In this document: one piece after another, positions 26,218-35,301 of the stretch
Numbering within the stretch: position 1 is the first letter of the stretch
Layout of the letters: every line of letters begins with the position of its first letter
Source of the DNA: Bacteroidota bacterium
Lineage (GTDB): Bacteria > Bacteroidota > Bacteroidia > Flavobacteriales > Flavobacteriaceae
Assembly: GCA_012522045.1 (NCBI GenBank)
Contig: JAAYLC010000186.1
Location: 1-62,400, forward strand
DNA: 62,400 bases
Reading direction: 5' to 3'
Notes under the pieces: generated by a model
Databases searched by the model: none
Told to the model about the DNA's origin: nothing
Seen by the model: the letters and a program-made list of their open reading frames with translations, nothing else
Position numbers and translations under genes: made by a program

Positions 26218-28079
26218 TAATTATTGATTGTAAAAGGTTTTCCACTATAAGGTTTTGCATATTCTTCTTCCAAACTTCCTTCTAAAATAAATTGTTCCAT
26301 ATCCGTTCTTGTAATTTCGCCTTTGAGGTATTTTTCAATCATCAATCCTGCAATTCTTCCCGCCCATCGGGAACCCCAATAGCCGTGTTCCACGAAAACG
26401 GCAATGGCAATTTTAGGGTCGTCAATTGGCGCAAATGCTACAAAAATCGAATGGTCTGTCAATTGAACTCGCTTTCCGTCAATTCGCGTGTAATTCTCAA
26501 CTGTTCCGGTTTTACCACCTATTTCAATATCGGGAATGCGAATTGCAGATGCTGTACCATATCGATAAACATCGTGCATTCCTTTAATAACCGGTTCAAA
26601 ATGTCGGGGAGAAATGGTAGTCACATGTTTTTCTTTATAACGTTGTGAAAGCGTATCGGGGCCCATTACTTTTTTAAGAATATGCGGTGTATAATACCAA
26701 CCTCTGTTTGCGATAATGGCAGTCATATTTGCCATCTGAATGGGCGTCATGGATACTTCTCCTTGTCCGATGGCATTGGAAATTGTTGCCGTAGTAAACC
26801 AGCGGTGATTTGGATAAGCGCGATTGTAAAATTCAGAATTAGGAATAAATCCGCGCCTGCCGGTAGGAAGGTCATAGCCTAAAAAATTCCCCAATCCAAA
26901 ACTTGACAAATGTCTATTCCAATTATCGATTCCTTCTTGGGGCGTTTTGTATTTTTCTACAAATCGGCGGTAAGTTACAGCAAAAAATGTATTGCAACTT
27001 GTGGCGATACCGCTGACAACATTTACCGGTGATGCGTGATAATGACAGCGAAGAAATCCGTTTCTGCCGTAATGATACCCGCGAAAACACGACATGGCTT
27101 CTGATGTTGTTATCACATTTTCTTCAAGTCCGATTAGAGCGGTAAGCACCTTAAAGGGGGATCCGGGCGGATATTCCCCCATTAGCACACGGTCAAACAA
27201 AGGTTTTGAAATCGTGTCATACCAAAGCCTGGTGAAATTCTTAGAACGTTCCCGACCGACTAACAATCCCGGGTCGTAATTCGGTGCTGAAATCAATGCG
27301 AGAATTTCTCCGGTTGCAGGTTCAATCGCCACAATCCCGCCACGTTTGTTTTTCATTAACCGTGTTCCGTATTCTTGGAGTTTGGCATCGATAGTCAGTT
27401 GGATGTCCTGGCCGCGTTGTGGTAACGTATCAAATATACCGTCTTTATAGGGGCCTATTTCTTGATTGAACCGATTTCGTTGAATGAATTTTACGCCCTT
27501 GGAGCCGCGCAGAACATCTTCGTACTGTTTTTCGATTCCCGCGGTTCCTATTAATTCTCCCGCTTGATAATACGGATTGTTGTCTAAGGTGGCTTGATTT
27601 ACTTCGGCAATATATCCCAAAACATTTGCAGAATGCGCTATCTGATAATCTCGCAAAGAACGCCGTTGGATGTAGAATCCGCGGTATTTATACATTTTCT
27701 CTGATAAAATGGCGTATTCCGCTTTGTTTAATTGAGGGATGACAACCGAAGGAAGACGCGGAGAATAATTCCACGCTTTGTTCAAGATTTCTTCCAAATT
27801 TTCTTGAGAAATATTCAACAGCTGACACAATTCCAAGGTGTCTAGATTTTTGATATCACGCGGAACGACCATTACATCATAAGATGGCTGATTGGCGACC
27901 AACAATTCGCCGTTTCTGTCAAAAATATAACCGCGTTGCGGATACTCGTAAACCGTTTTAACGGCATTGTTGTGATAGAGCGATTCTGATGAGGTGTCTA
28001 TGATTTGCAAATAAAACAATCGGGCGACCAAAATGACGCTGGTTACTAATACCAAACTTATTAAAACCAATCTTCTCAT
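26217..28079 (-). CDS. mrdA: penicillin-binding protein 2
   Basis: 620 residues: a membrane anchor, a dimerisation domain and a transpeptidase domain. SxxK is in PPGSPFKVL, SxN in ATSCNTF and KTG in IGGKTGTVEN. It cross-links peptidoglycan for side-wall growth with RodA and the Mre proteins. It overlaps mreD by 4 bp at its start. Confidence 0.96.
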   Translation of the reverse strand: MRRLVLISLVLVTSVILVARLFYLQIIDTSSESLYHNNAVKTVYEYPQRGYIFDRNGELLVANQPSYDVMVVPRDIKNLDTLELCQLLNISQENLEEILNKAWNYSPRLPSVVIPQLNKAEYAILSEKMYKYRGFYIQRRSLRDYQIAHSANVLGYIAEVNQATLDNNPYYQAGELIGTAGIEKQYEDVLRGSKGVKFIQRNRFNQEIGPYKDGIFDTLPQRGQDIQLTIDAKLQEYGTRLMKNKRGGIVAIEPATGEILALISAPNYDPGLLVGRERSKNFTRLWYDTISKPLFDRVLMGEYPPGSPFKVLTALIGLEENVITTSEAMSCFRGYHYGRNGFLRCHYHASPVNVVSGIATSCNTFFAVTYRRFVEKYKTPQEGIDNWNRHLSSFGLGNFLGYDLPTGRRGFIPNSEFYNRAYPNHRWFTTATISNAIGQGEVSMTPIQMANMTAIIANRGWYYTPHILKKVMGPDTLSQRYKEKHVTTISPRHFEPVIKGMHDVYRYGTASAIRIPDIEIGGKTGTVENYTRIDGKRVQLTDHSIFVAFAPIDDPKIAIAVFVEHGYWGSRWAGRIAGLMIEKYLKGEITRTDMEQFILEGSLEEEYAKPYSGKPFTINN

Positions 28080-28585
28080 TCTGACTTATTTCCAAATAAT
28101 ACAATGCTTGAATATATTAAAATAAAAGTGAAAATTCCCGAGAAAACAGTAGATTTTAAAACCAACAACAAGTGATTAAAACTGAAAATTTCCATCATAA
28201 ACAACATCAAGTGATGCAAAAAAATCATTGTCCCCAAATAGGTTAATTTTTCCGGTAAAGAAGATTTAGAAATTTTGACCACATTGTATTCATAACTCAA
28301 ACCAAACGAAAACTTTAAAACATAAGGCCTCAGATAGGCTGCAAAAACCGATGCAGCCGCATGAATCCCGCCGCTGTTTTCAAAAATATCTATAGACAGC
28401 CCCAGAAAAAAACTCCATATAATCAGTAAGGTGCTATTTCCGTTAAACGGATAAAGAAGAATAAACAAAAGATAAATGTACGGATTGATGTAGCCGTTTA
28501 AGTTAATGTTATTCAACAGAAAAACTTGAACCAAAACAAGGACGACAAATCGGAGGATATATATAAAAGTCTGGTTGCTACTCAT
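28076..28585 (-). CDS. mreD: rod shape-determining protein MreD
   Basis: 169 residues, five or so membrane segments (LRFVVLVLVQVFLLNNINL at the start), and the motif SFFLGLSIDIFENSGGIHAAASVF, typical of MreD. It links MreC to the RodA/PBP2 synthase. It overlaps mreC by 8 bp and mrdA by 4 bp. Confidence 0.9.
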   Translation of the reverse strand: MSSNQTFIYILRFVVLVLVQVFLLNNINLNGYINPYIYLLFILLYPFNGNSTLLIIWSFFLGLSIDIFENSGGIHAAASVFAAYLRPYVLKFSFGLSYEYNVVKISKSSLPEKLTYLGTMIFLHHLMLFMMEIFSFNHLLLVLKSTVFSGIFTFILIYSSIVLFGNKSE

Positions 28586-29402
28586 CAGATACGGACATTT
28601 CTAATTCGTAAAGTTCTTCTGCAAAATTATTTTTTATTAAATAGACGTTTTCAAGACTGGTCATGTCTGTAAATAAGGAAACATCAATTACGTAATAATT
28701 TTCATCAAAATCATCGGGTCTGAACGATTCTATCACCCCAATTAAGATGCCTTCGGGAAAAATCACCGATTTTCCACCGGTTATAATCGTATCTCCTTGT
28801 TCGATTTCTGTCAACCTCGGAATATCAATGAGTTGAACAATATTGGGATTTTGAGTATCCCAGACCAGCGTTCCGAAATGCCCGGATTTTTTGAGTTTTG
28901 CATTGGTTCTGCTGTTGGTGTTCAATACCGACTGAACGGTTGAAAAGTTTTCGGAAACACGACTGACAATTCCTACCAATCCGCGACCGGAAATAACTCC
29001 CATATCGGTTACGACTCCATCGCGTGCACCTTTGTTTAAGGTGAGGTAATTTTTTGTGTAGGCGTAATTGTTGTTTATGATTTTGGCAGCCTGATAATCG
29101 AATAAAGGAAAAATTGTGGTATCTATTGCAGCCGGTTCTGTAACATCTTTATAATATTCAATTTGCTTTCTTAAATACACATTTTCCTCTACCAGTTTTT
29201 TGTTTTCTTTTGCCAGTGAAAAATAAGTCGTAATGCTGGTTTTAAAATTGTAAAGGGTTCCGGTGACTACATTGGCAGAACTAAAAAATTTATCGCTGTG
29301 ATAGTTGTGGGTTTGAATGGTAAAATAGGTTGCAATTGAAAATAAAAGAACAAAGAGCAGGAAATTCCGATACTTGATAAAAAAATAAATTATCTGCTGC
29401 AT
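28578..29402 (-). CDS. mreC: rod shape-determining protein MreC
   Basis: 274 residues: an N-terminal membrane helix, a coiled coil (about 60-90: LAKENKKLVEENVYLRKQ) and the beta-barrel MreC core with GVVTDMGVISGRGLVGIVSRVS and GDTIITGGKSVIFPEGILIG. It activates PBP2 in the periplasm. It lies 90 bp after mreB. Confidence 0.94.
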   Translation of the reverse strand: MQQIIYFFIKYRNFLLFVLLFSIATYFTIQTHNYHSDKFFSSANVVTGTLYNFKTSITTYFSLAKENKKLVEENVYLRKQIEYYKDVTEPAAIDTTIFPLFDYQAAKIINNNYAYTKNYLTLNKGARDGVVTDMGVISGRGLVGIVSRVSENFSTVQSVLNTNSRTNAKLKKSGHFGTLVWDTQNPNIVQLIDIPRLTEIEQGDTIITGGKSVIFPEGILIGVIESFRPDDFDENYYVIDVSLFTDMTSLENVYLIKNNFAEELYELEMSVSDE

Positions 29403-29492
29403 TGCTGTCTGTTCTTCGCTTTATTATCAAATTTTATCCTTGTCCTACACGAGACACATTAAAAAAGAAACCGAAATAAATCGCTAAAAAAA

Positions 29493-30521
29493 TTACTTAA
29501 TCAAGATGCTTTTGTATTTGTTTAAATTCTTCAAACAAATTCCTGTTCCCCTCACAACCGAGCGCAAAGGGTCTTCGGCAATATACACCGGCAATTCTGT
29601 TTTTTGTGACAAGCGTTTGTCAAGTCCGCGTAGCATTGATCCGCCACCGGCTAAGTAAATTCCGGTATTGTAAATATCGGCAGCAAGCTCGGGCGGAGTT
29701 TGTGATAAGGTTTCCATCACAGCATCCTCAATACGGAGAATCGACTTGTCCAAAGCCTTTGCAATTTCGTGATAAGAAGCTTCAACCTGCTTGGGTTTTC
29801 CTGTCAGTAAATCTCTACCTTGTACTTTCATTTCTTCAGGGGGAACCTCAAGATCGTCGGTCGCGGCGCCAATTTGAATTTTAATTTTTTCGGCAGTGCG
29901 TTCTCCAACGTATAAGTTATGCTGGGTTCGCATATAATAGACAATATCGTTGGTAAAAACGTCTCCTGCAATTTTCACCGACCGATCACAAACAATTCCC
30001 CCCAAAGCAATCACTGCAATTTCGGTCGTTCCTCCACCGATATCAACCACCATATTTCCTTTGGGTTGCATAATATCTACCCCAATTCCAATCGCAGCTG
30101 CCATAGGCTCGGGAATGAGATAAACTTCTTTCCCGTTGACCCGTTCGGCACTTTCTTTTACCGCACGCATTTCAACTTCGGTAATTCCGCTGGGAATACA
30201 AATGACCATGCGCAAAGAGGGTTTTATCCACCGTTTTTTTAATGCCGGAATGTCATTGATAAACATATTTATCATTTTTTCGCTGGCATCAAAATCGGCG
30301 ATTACTCCGTCCTTAAGCGGGCGAATTGTTTTGATGTTCTCGTGTGTTTTTCCCTGCATCATGGCAGCTTCGCGACCCACCGCAACAATTTTTCCGGTGG
30401 TGCGATCTCGTGCCACGATAGATGGAGCGTCAACCACCACTTTGTCGTTGTGTATGATGAGTGTGTTGGCAGTACCAAGATCAAAAGCAATATCTTCAGT
30501 TAAGAAATCAAAAAAACCCAT
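29493..30521 (-). CDS. mreB: rod shape-determining protein MreB
   Basis: 342 residues, actin fold. Phosphate-1 loop in DLGTANTLI, phosphate-2 in VVDIGGGTTEIAVI, adenosine block in GIYLAGGGSMLRGLD. It polymerises under the membrane and steers wall synthesis. It is the first gene of mreB-mreC-mreD-mrdA-rodA, the usual order for this cluster. Confidence 0.97.
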   Translation of the reverse strand: MGFFDFLTEDIAFDLGTANTLIIHNDKVVVDAPSIVARDRTTGKIVAVGREAAMMQGKTHENIKTIRPLKDGVIADFDASEKMINMFINDIPALKKRWIKPSLRMVICIPSGITEVEMRAVKESAERVNGKEVYLIPEPMAAAIGIGVDIMQPKGNMVVDIGGGTTEIAVIALGGIVCDRSVKIAGDVFTNDIVYYMRTQHNLYVGERTAEKIKIQIGAATDDLEVPPEEMKVQGRDLLTGKPKQVEASYHEIAKALDKSILRIEDAVMETLSQTPPELAADIYNTGIYLAGGGSMLRGLDKRLSQKTELPVYIAEDPLRSVVRGTGICLKNLNKYKSILIK

Positions 30522-30576
30522 AGACTAAATTGGCAGTATTGAATAGGTTATAAATATAAACAAATGTATCTAAAAA

Positions 30577-32124
30577 TTAATGTTTAAAATGACGAATCCC
30601 CGTAAAGACCATCGCCATTTCATTTTCGTTGCAATACGCAATGCTCAACTCGTCTTTTATAGAACCACCGGGCTGAATAACTGCTTGAATTCCGGCTTTG
30701 TCTGCAATTTCCACACAATCGGGAAACGGAAAAAAAGCATCGCTTGCCATCACAGCGCCATCTAAATTAAAATCAAAAGAACGGGCTTTTTCAATTGCTT
30801 GTTTTAAAGCATCTACGCGACTGGTTTGTCCTGTTCCACTGGCCATTAATTGACGATTTTTTACCAAAACAATGGTGTTGCTCTTTGTGTGTTTGCAGAT
30901 TTTGGAGGCAAACAACAAATCATTTAACTCGGTTTCGGTGGGTTTGTTGTTGGTCGGGTATGTTAAAATTTCCTTAGAATCGGTAATGTTGTCCCGATCC
31001 TGAACTAAGGTTCCGTTTAAGCAGCTGCGCAAGGTAATTTCCGGAAGTGCATATTTTTTAAGCACGAGAAGAATTCTGTTTTTCTTTGCTTTTAGAATTT
31101 CAAGGGCTCCAGGTTCGAATCCCGGCGCGATCACAACTTCACAAAACAATTGATCAATGGCTTCCGCTGCATTTTTGTCAATCGGACTGTTGCTTATTAA
31201 AATGCCTCCAAAAGCCGAAACCGGATCTGCAGCAAGGGCAGCTTCGTAAGCTTCAAGTACGGTGTTTCGTTGTGCAAGTCCGCACGCATTGTTGTGTTTT
31301 AATATGGCAAAAGTCGGTGGTTCGTTTTGAAATTCCGACATCATGGTTACTGCGGCATCAACATCCAAAAGGTTATTGTAGCTCAATTCTTTTCCGTGAA
31401 GTTTGTCAAACATCGCGTCAAAATTCCCATAGAAAGTTCCTTTTTGATGCGGGTTTTCACCATAACGCAACGGCATGCGCTTATTCAAATCAAATGATTT
31501 TAATAACGTGTCAAACGAATCTTCAGATTCCGACTGATTGAAATAATTGTATATGGCCGTGTCGTATTGTGAAGAAGTATGAAAAGCTTTGCGGGCAAAG
31601 TACTTTCGCTGATCTTCGGAAGTTTCGACGCCTTGAGTTTCTAACAGTTGAAGCAGTTCGCCGTATTCGTTTTTTGAGGCAATACAAACGGTGTCTTCAT
31701 AATTTTTGGCAGCAGCTCGGATGAGGGAGATTCCTCCGATATCGATTTTTTCTATAATCTCCACTTCTGAAGCATTTTCTGCAACTGCTTCTTCAAAAGG
31801 ATAGAGGCTTACGATTACCAAATCCAATTGAGGCAAGGAAAACATCGACATTTCGCGAACGTCCTCAGGATTTTTTTGTCTGTTTAAAATTCCTCCGAAA
31901 ATTTTAGGATGCAATGTTTTGACTCGCCCTCCTAAAATTGAAGGATAGCCGGTTACGGATTCTACCGCAATCACGGGAATCCCCATTTCTTTAATGAATT
32001 TCTCAGTGCCTCCGGTAGAGTAAATCGCAACACCTTGGGAATGAAGTTTTTGTACAATAGGAGCTAACCCGTCTTTATCAAAAACAGAGATTAAAGCGGC
32101 TTGAATTTTTTTTGGATTGTTCAT
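30577..32124 (-). CDS. purH: bifunctional AICAR transformylase/IMP cyclohydrolase
   Basis: 515 residues. The N-terminal MGS-like cyclohydrolase domain (ISVFDKDGLAPIVQKL, STGGTEKFI, HPKIFGGIL) is followed by the AICAR formyltransferase domain (RYGENPHQKGTFY, LKHNNACGLA, MASDAFFPFPDCVEIA, QPGGSIKDE). It performs the last two steps of purine synthesis. It lies 55 bp upstream of mreB on the same strand. Confidence 0.97.
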   Translation of the reverse strand: MNNPKKIQAALISVFDKDGLAPIVQKLHSQGVAIYSTGGTEKFIKEMGIPVIAVESVTGYPSILGGRVKTLHPKIFGGILNRQKNPEDVREMSMFSLPQLDLVIVSLYPFEEAVAENASEVEIIEKIDIGGISLIRAAAKNYEDTVCIASKNEYGELLQLLETQGVETSEDQRKYFARKAFHTSSQYDTAIYNYFNQSESEDSFDTLLKSFDLNKRMPLRYGENPHQKGTFYGNFDAMFDKLHGKELSYNNLLDVDAAVTMMSEFQNEPPTFAILKHNNACGLAQRNTVLEAYEAALAADPVSAFGGILISNSPIDKNAAEAIDQLFCEVVIAPGFEPGALEILKAKKNRILLVLKKYALPEITLRSCLNGTLVQDRDNITDSKEILTYPTNNKPTETELNDLLFASKICKHTKSNTIVLVKNRQLMASGTGQTSRVDALKQAIEKARSFDFNLDGAVMASDAFFPFPDCVEIADKAGIQAVIQPGGSIKDELSIAYCNENEMAMVFTGIRHFKH

Positions 32125-32290
32125 TTAAAAAAATAAAAAAGTATGTGCAAATTTCAAAGATGCATAAGTACATAAATGAATAGTAAATTTGTAACATTAC
32201 AAGAGGGAAAACGTCTTTATTTAGGAAGCTGTTTTCATCAGAAAAAATAAAGTTTTAGTTTTACAATTTATAAGTTAAAACCAACGCCCT

Positions 32291-33547
32291 ATGTTGATTT
32301 ATCTCCGAATATTAAAGGAAAGTTTCGCCTTTGCAATCAATGCGTTGCGAACGAACAAGTTGCGGACTTTTTTATCGTTAGTAGGGGTAACCATCGGGAT
32401 TTTTTCCATTATTGCTATTCTCGCCGCGGTGGATTCCTTGAAAAAGGAAATAGAAAGTTCCATCAGCGGTCTGGATATTAGCACGATGGTTCTTACCCAT
32501 ATGAGTTTTGGTCCCACAGAAGTCCCAAGATGGAGATGGGAACAGTTCCCGCAAGTGACGTATGAGGAATTTCAATATTTAGAAAGAAACCTTCCTAATG
32601 TAGGTGCGATCAGTTATAGTTTGAATGTTCCCACCGAACCCGTTAAATATGAAGAAAATCAGATTGATAATGTGATTGTCGCTACGGTGACTGACGGATA
32701 TTATGAAATAGAAGATTTAAAGATTGAAGAAGGACGCTTTTTTAATGCGGCAGAATCGCACAGCGGTTCTATGGTGGTGGTTGTGGGTGATGCGGTTGCA
32801 CGAAAACTCTACGGAAATCCACAGGAAGCCATCGGGAAAAACTTGCGAATGTATGGAAGAAGATTTACCGTCATTGGTGTTTTGAAAAAAGAAGGGGCAG
32901 GAATTTTCGGGGGTTCCAAAGATGATGCTGTAATTATTCCGGTAACGGTTGCCATGCGAATTTATGGCAGCAACAATAAAAACACGTTTCCGCAAATCGT
33001 TTTAAAACCCAAAAAAGATGCGGATATCGAGGAATTTAAAGCCATGGTTATCCAAAATATGCGCCTGAAAAGAGGTATTAAATCAGACCAAATCGATACT
33101 TTTTTTATCAATGAAATGAAAGGATTTACTGCGCTTATCGATGAAATTACAGGAACCATGAACCTGATTGGAATGGTGATAAGCGGATTTTCATTGTTGG
33201 TAGGTGGTTTTGGAATCGCTAACATTATGTTTGTCAGTGTAAAAGAACGCACCAATTTAATCGGAATTCAAAAGTCCCTGGGTGCGAAAAACCGATTTAT
33301 TTTATTTCAATTTCTCTTTGAAGCCGTGATTCTGGCAGTTATTGGCGGAATTATCGGTTTGCTTATGGTGTTTTTGGCTGCAAAATTGGTGTCACAATTT
33401 ACCGGAGATTTTGAATTTGTTCTTTCCATAGAAAATATGGCTATCGGTGCTTCCATTTCCGCAATTATCGGATTGATTTCAGGAATATTGCCGGCAGTGT
33501 CCGCCTCGCGATTAGACCCCGTTGAAGCCATTCGGACAGGAATGTAA
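32291..33547 (+). CDS. MacB/FtsX-type ABC transporter permease
   Basis: 418 residues. An N-terminal membrane helix after ALRTNKLRTFLSLVGVTIGIFSIIAI, a periplasmic MacB-like domain (about 50-275) and three C-terminal membrane segments of the FtsX domain (FGIANIMFVSVKERTNLIGIQKSLGAKNRFILFQFLFEA; LDPVEAIR near the end). The family uses a separate LolD/MacB ATPase, not encoded here. The substrate is unknown. Confidence 0.92.
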   Translation: MLIYLRILKESFAFAINALRTNKLRTFLSLVGVTIGIFSIIAILAAVDSLKKEIESSISGLDISTMVLTHMSFGPTEVPRWRWEQFPQVTYEEFQYLERNLPNVGAISYSLNVPTEPVKYEENQIDNVIVATVTDGYYEIEDLKIEEGRFFNAAESHSGSMVVVVGDAVARKLYGNPQEAIGKNLRMYGRRFTVIGVLKKEGAGIFGGSKDDAVIIPVTVAMRIYGSNNKNTFPQIVLKPKKDADIEEFKAMVIQNMRLKRGIKSDQIDTFFINEMKGFTALIDEITGTMNLIGMVISGFSLLVGGFGIANIMFVSVKERTNLIGIQKSLGAKNRFILFQFLFEAVILAVIGGIIGLLMVFLAAKLVSQFTGDFEFVLSIENMAIGASISAIIGLISGILPAVSASRLDPVEAIRTGM

Positions 33548-33596
33548 ATTTGGTTGTGTTTTTATCCGAATTTGGAAGTGGGTGACTAAAAAAAAT

Positions 33597-33604
33597 TATA
33601 TTTG
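33597..33604 (+). promoter_or_regulatory. promoter -7 element of xrtF
   Basis: TATATTTG fits TAnnTTTG, with TTTG 22 bp upstream at 33571-33574. It lies 17 bp before the TTG start of xrtF. Confidence 0.5.
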
Positions 33605-33620
33605 TTAAAAATTACAAAGG

Positions 33621-34166
33621 TTGAAAGAAATTTTTATCAAGTATAAAGCCGTTATCCGATTTGTCGTTTTGTTTTTCGGAGTCTATTTAGTGTTGAGCGG
33701 GATGTATTCCTTTTATTTAAAAGCTTCAGCAGACAGCTCCTATTATCCCGATTTCGTTACGAATTTGGTCGCTCGACAAAGTGCTGCGGTTTTAGAAACC
33801 TTCGGTTACCAAGCGCAACTTTCAGAATATCGCATTCAAGAAGGAATGTTGCTGACCATAGACGGTCAATATGCGGTGAATGTGGTGGAAGGTTGCAACG
33901 CAATCAGTGTCATTATTTTATTTATGGCATTTGTGATTTCTTTTGCGCGAAGTTTTAAAAAAACATTTTTGTTTCTGCTCGCCGGAATGGTTTTAATCTA
34001 TACGGTAAACGTGTTGCGAATTGCATTTTTGACAGTGGCACTCTACAAATTTCCACAACATCAAGAAACACTCCACGAAGTTATATTTCCGGCAATTATT
34101 TATGGTATGGTGCTGATTTTATGGATTGTGTGGATTCGAAATATTAACACGAACGCTACGGAATGA
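33621..34166 (+). CDS. xrtF: exosortase family protein XrtF
   Basis: 181 residues with several membrane helices. Cys92 (VVEGCNAIS), Arg133 (NVLRIAF) and His152 (TLHEVIFP) form the Cys-Arg-His set of exosortases, membrane enzymes that cut and sort proteins with a C-terminal tripartite signal. The start is TTG. It overlaps the next gene by 4 bp (ATGA), as in other flavobacterial XrtF pairs. I see no obvious sorting substrate in the window. Confidence 0.92.
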   Translation: MKEIFIKYKAVIRFVVLFFGVYLVLSGMYSFYLKASADSSYYPDFVTNLVARQSAAVLETFGYQAQLSEYRIQEGMLLTIDGQYAVNVVEGCNAISVIILFMAFVISFARSFKKTFLFLLAGMVLIYTVNVLRIAFLTVALYKFPQHQETLHEVIFPAIIYGMVLILWIVWIRNINTNATE

Positions 34167-34597
34167 ACCGATTGATACGCATCTTCCTGATATTGATTCT
34201 TACTTTCTTATTGATTTTAATCAGATATTTTGAAAGTGCCTTGTTCTATGATCCTTTGTTGGAATATTTTAAAGGAGATTATAAAAAACTCCCGATACCC
34301 GAAATGGATTTGTGGAAACTCCATCTCCATGTGGCCGTGCGCTATTTACTAAATTCGGTATTTTCATTGGCAATAATTTGGGTGGTGTTTAAAAATCGTG
34401 AAATCCTAAAATTGTCCGGATTTATTTATTTGGCATTGTTCGTAGTGCTGCTTATTCCCTTTTCAATTATTCTCATTACGGCTACTTCAGAAACAGATCC
34501 TTGGGCACTTTTTTATATTCGGCGGTTTTTAATTCATCCTGTTTTTCTGTTGTTATTGCTGCCCGCTTTCTATTTTCACAAGAAAAATATCAACTAA
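34163..34597 (+). CDS. exosortase F system-associated membrane protein
   Basis: 144 residues with four hydrophobic helices and the motif RYFESALFYDPLLEYFKGDYK after the first helix. It matches the protein regularly encoded directly after XrtF in flavobacteria. Its role in sorting is not known. It is translationally coupled to xrtF. Confidence 0.88.
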   Translation: MNRLIRIFLILILTFLLILIRYFESALFYDPLLEYFKGDYKKLPIPEMDLWKLHLHVAVRYLLNSVFSLAIIWVVFKNREILKLSGFIYLALFVVLLIPFSIILITATSETDPWALFYIRRFLIHPVFLLLLLPAFYFHKKNIN

Positions 34598-34603
34598 AAA
34601 TTA

Positions 34604-34611
34604 TATATTTG
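34604..34611 (+). promoter_or_regulatory. promoter -7 element of the DUF3347-like lipoprotein gene
   Basis: TATATTTG, 36 bp before the start codon at 34648. It lies just after the stop of the exosortase partner gene. Confidence 0.5.
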
Positions 34612-34647
34612 TATCGTTTAAACAAAATCAATTAAAAAGCTAAAAAA

Positions 34648-35220
34648 ATGAAATTTATGAAAAAGATTGGTTTAATTATATTGTCATTGGGATTTTTTAC
34701 GGCTGTTTCATGCAAAGATTCTAAAAATACAAGCGGTGAAACAGAACCTGAAGTGGTAACCATTGACAACAGACCCGACCAAAAAGAACTGTATGCCGTA
34801 GCAGATGGAGATGTGGTTTTTAAAGATGAACAAGTGGCAACTATTTTTAATCAATACATTCAACTTCAAAATGCATTGATTAATACCGACGGCCAAAAAG
34901 GGCAAGAGGAATCGTTGGAAATGTTGCAACTTATCACTGCTTCTGCAATTGAAGATACTGAAGAAATAGAAGGAATTCTTACTACCATGTCTCAAACTGA
35001 CGATGTTGAATTGCAACGCAGCGGGTTTGAAACTGTAAGCAGCTGGATTGTGGAGACAATTGAAGGAAATATCGAATCCGGAACCGTGTACAGACAATAC
35101 TGTCCCATGGCTTTTAATGACCGCGGCGCTTATTGGGTAAGTACCGATAAGAAAATATTAAACCCTTACTTTGGCGATAAAATGCTGCGATGTGGTAGAG
35201 TAGAAACCGAAATAAAATAA
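34648..35220 (+). CDS. DUF3347-like lipoprotein
   Basis: 190 residues with a lipobox ending FFTAVSC. The C-terminal block VYRQYCPMAFNDRGAYWVSTD and NPYFGDKMLRCG matches DUF3347 domains found alone and in CusB-type metal efflux proteins; the Cys and Met residues suggest metal binding. The N-terminal part, after an acidic linker, is helical (FNQYIQLQNALINTD). There are no efflux genes beside it. A terminator follows. Confidence 0.82.
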   Translation: MKFMKKIGLIILSLGFFTAVSCKDSKNTSGETEPEVVTIDNRPDQKELYAVADGDVVFKDEQVATIFNQYIQLQNALINTDGQKGQEESLEMLQLITASAIEDTEEIEGILTTMSQTDDVELQRSGFETVSSWIVETIEGNIESGTVYRQYCPMAFNDRGAYWVSTDKKILNPYFGDKMLRCGRVETEIK

Positions 35221-35241
35221 TTTCCGGCAGCTTTGCCAACT

Positions 35242-35279
35242 AAAAACCTCTTTAGCCCATACCTAAAGAGGTTTTTTTG
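35242..35279 (+). terminator. intrinsic, probably bidirectional terminator
   Basis: A 13-bp stem (AAAAACCTCTTTA with TAAAGAGGTTTTT) with T on the right and A on the left, between the convergent lipoprotein and metallo-hydrolase genes. Confidence 0.9.
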
Positions 35280-35301
35280 TTTTTTGAATAAGGTTTCAAT
35301 T

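Noticed and set aside
31111-31125. tRNA T-arm-like sequence (GGTTCGAATCCCGGC) in purH
   Set aside because: It is the complement of purH codons (APGFEPG), and no acceptor stem or anticodon arm can be drawn around it.
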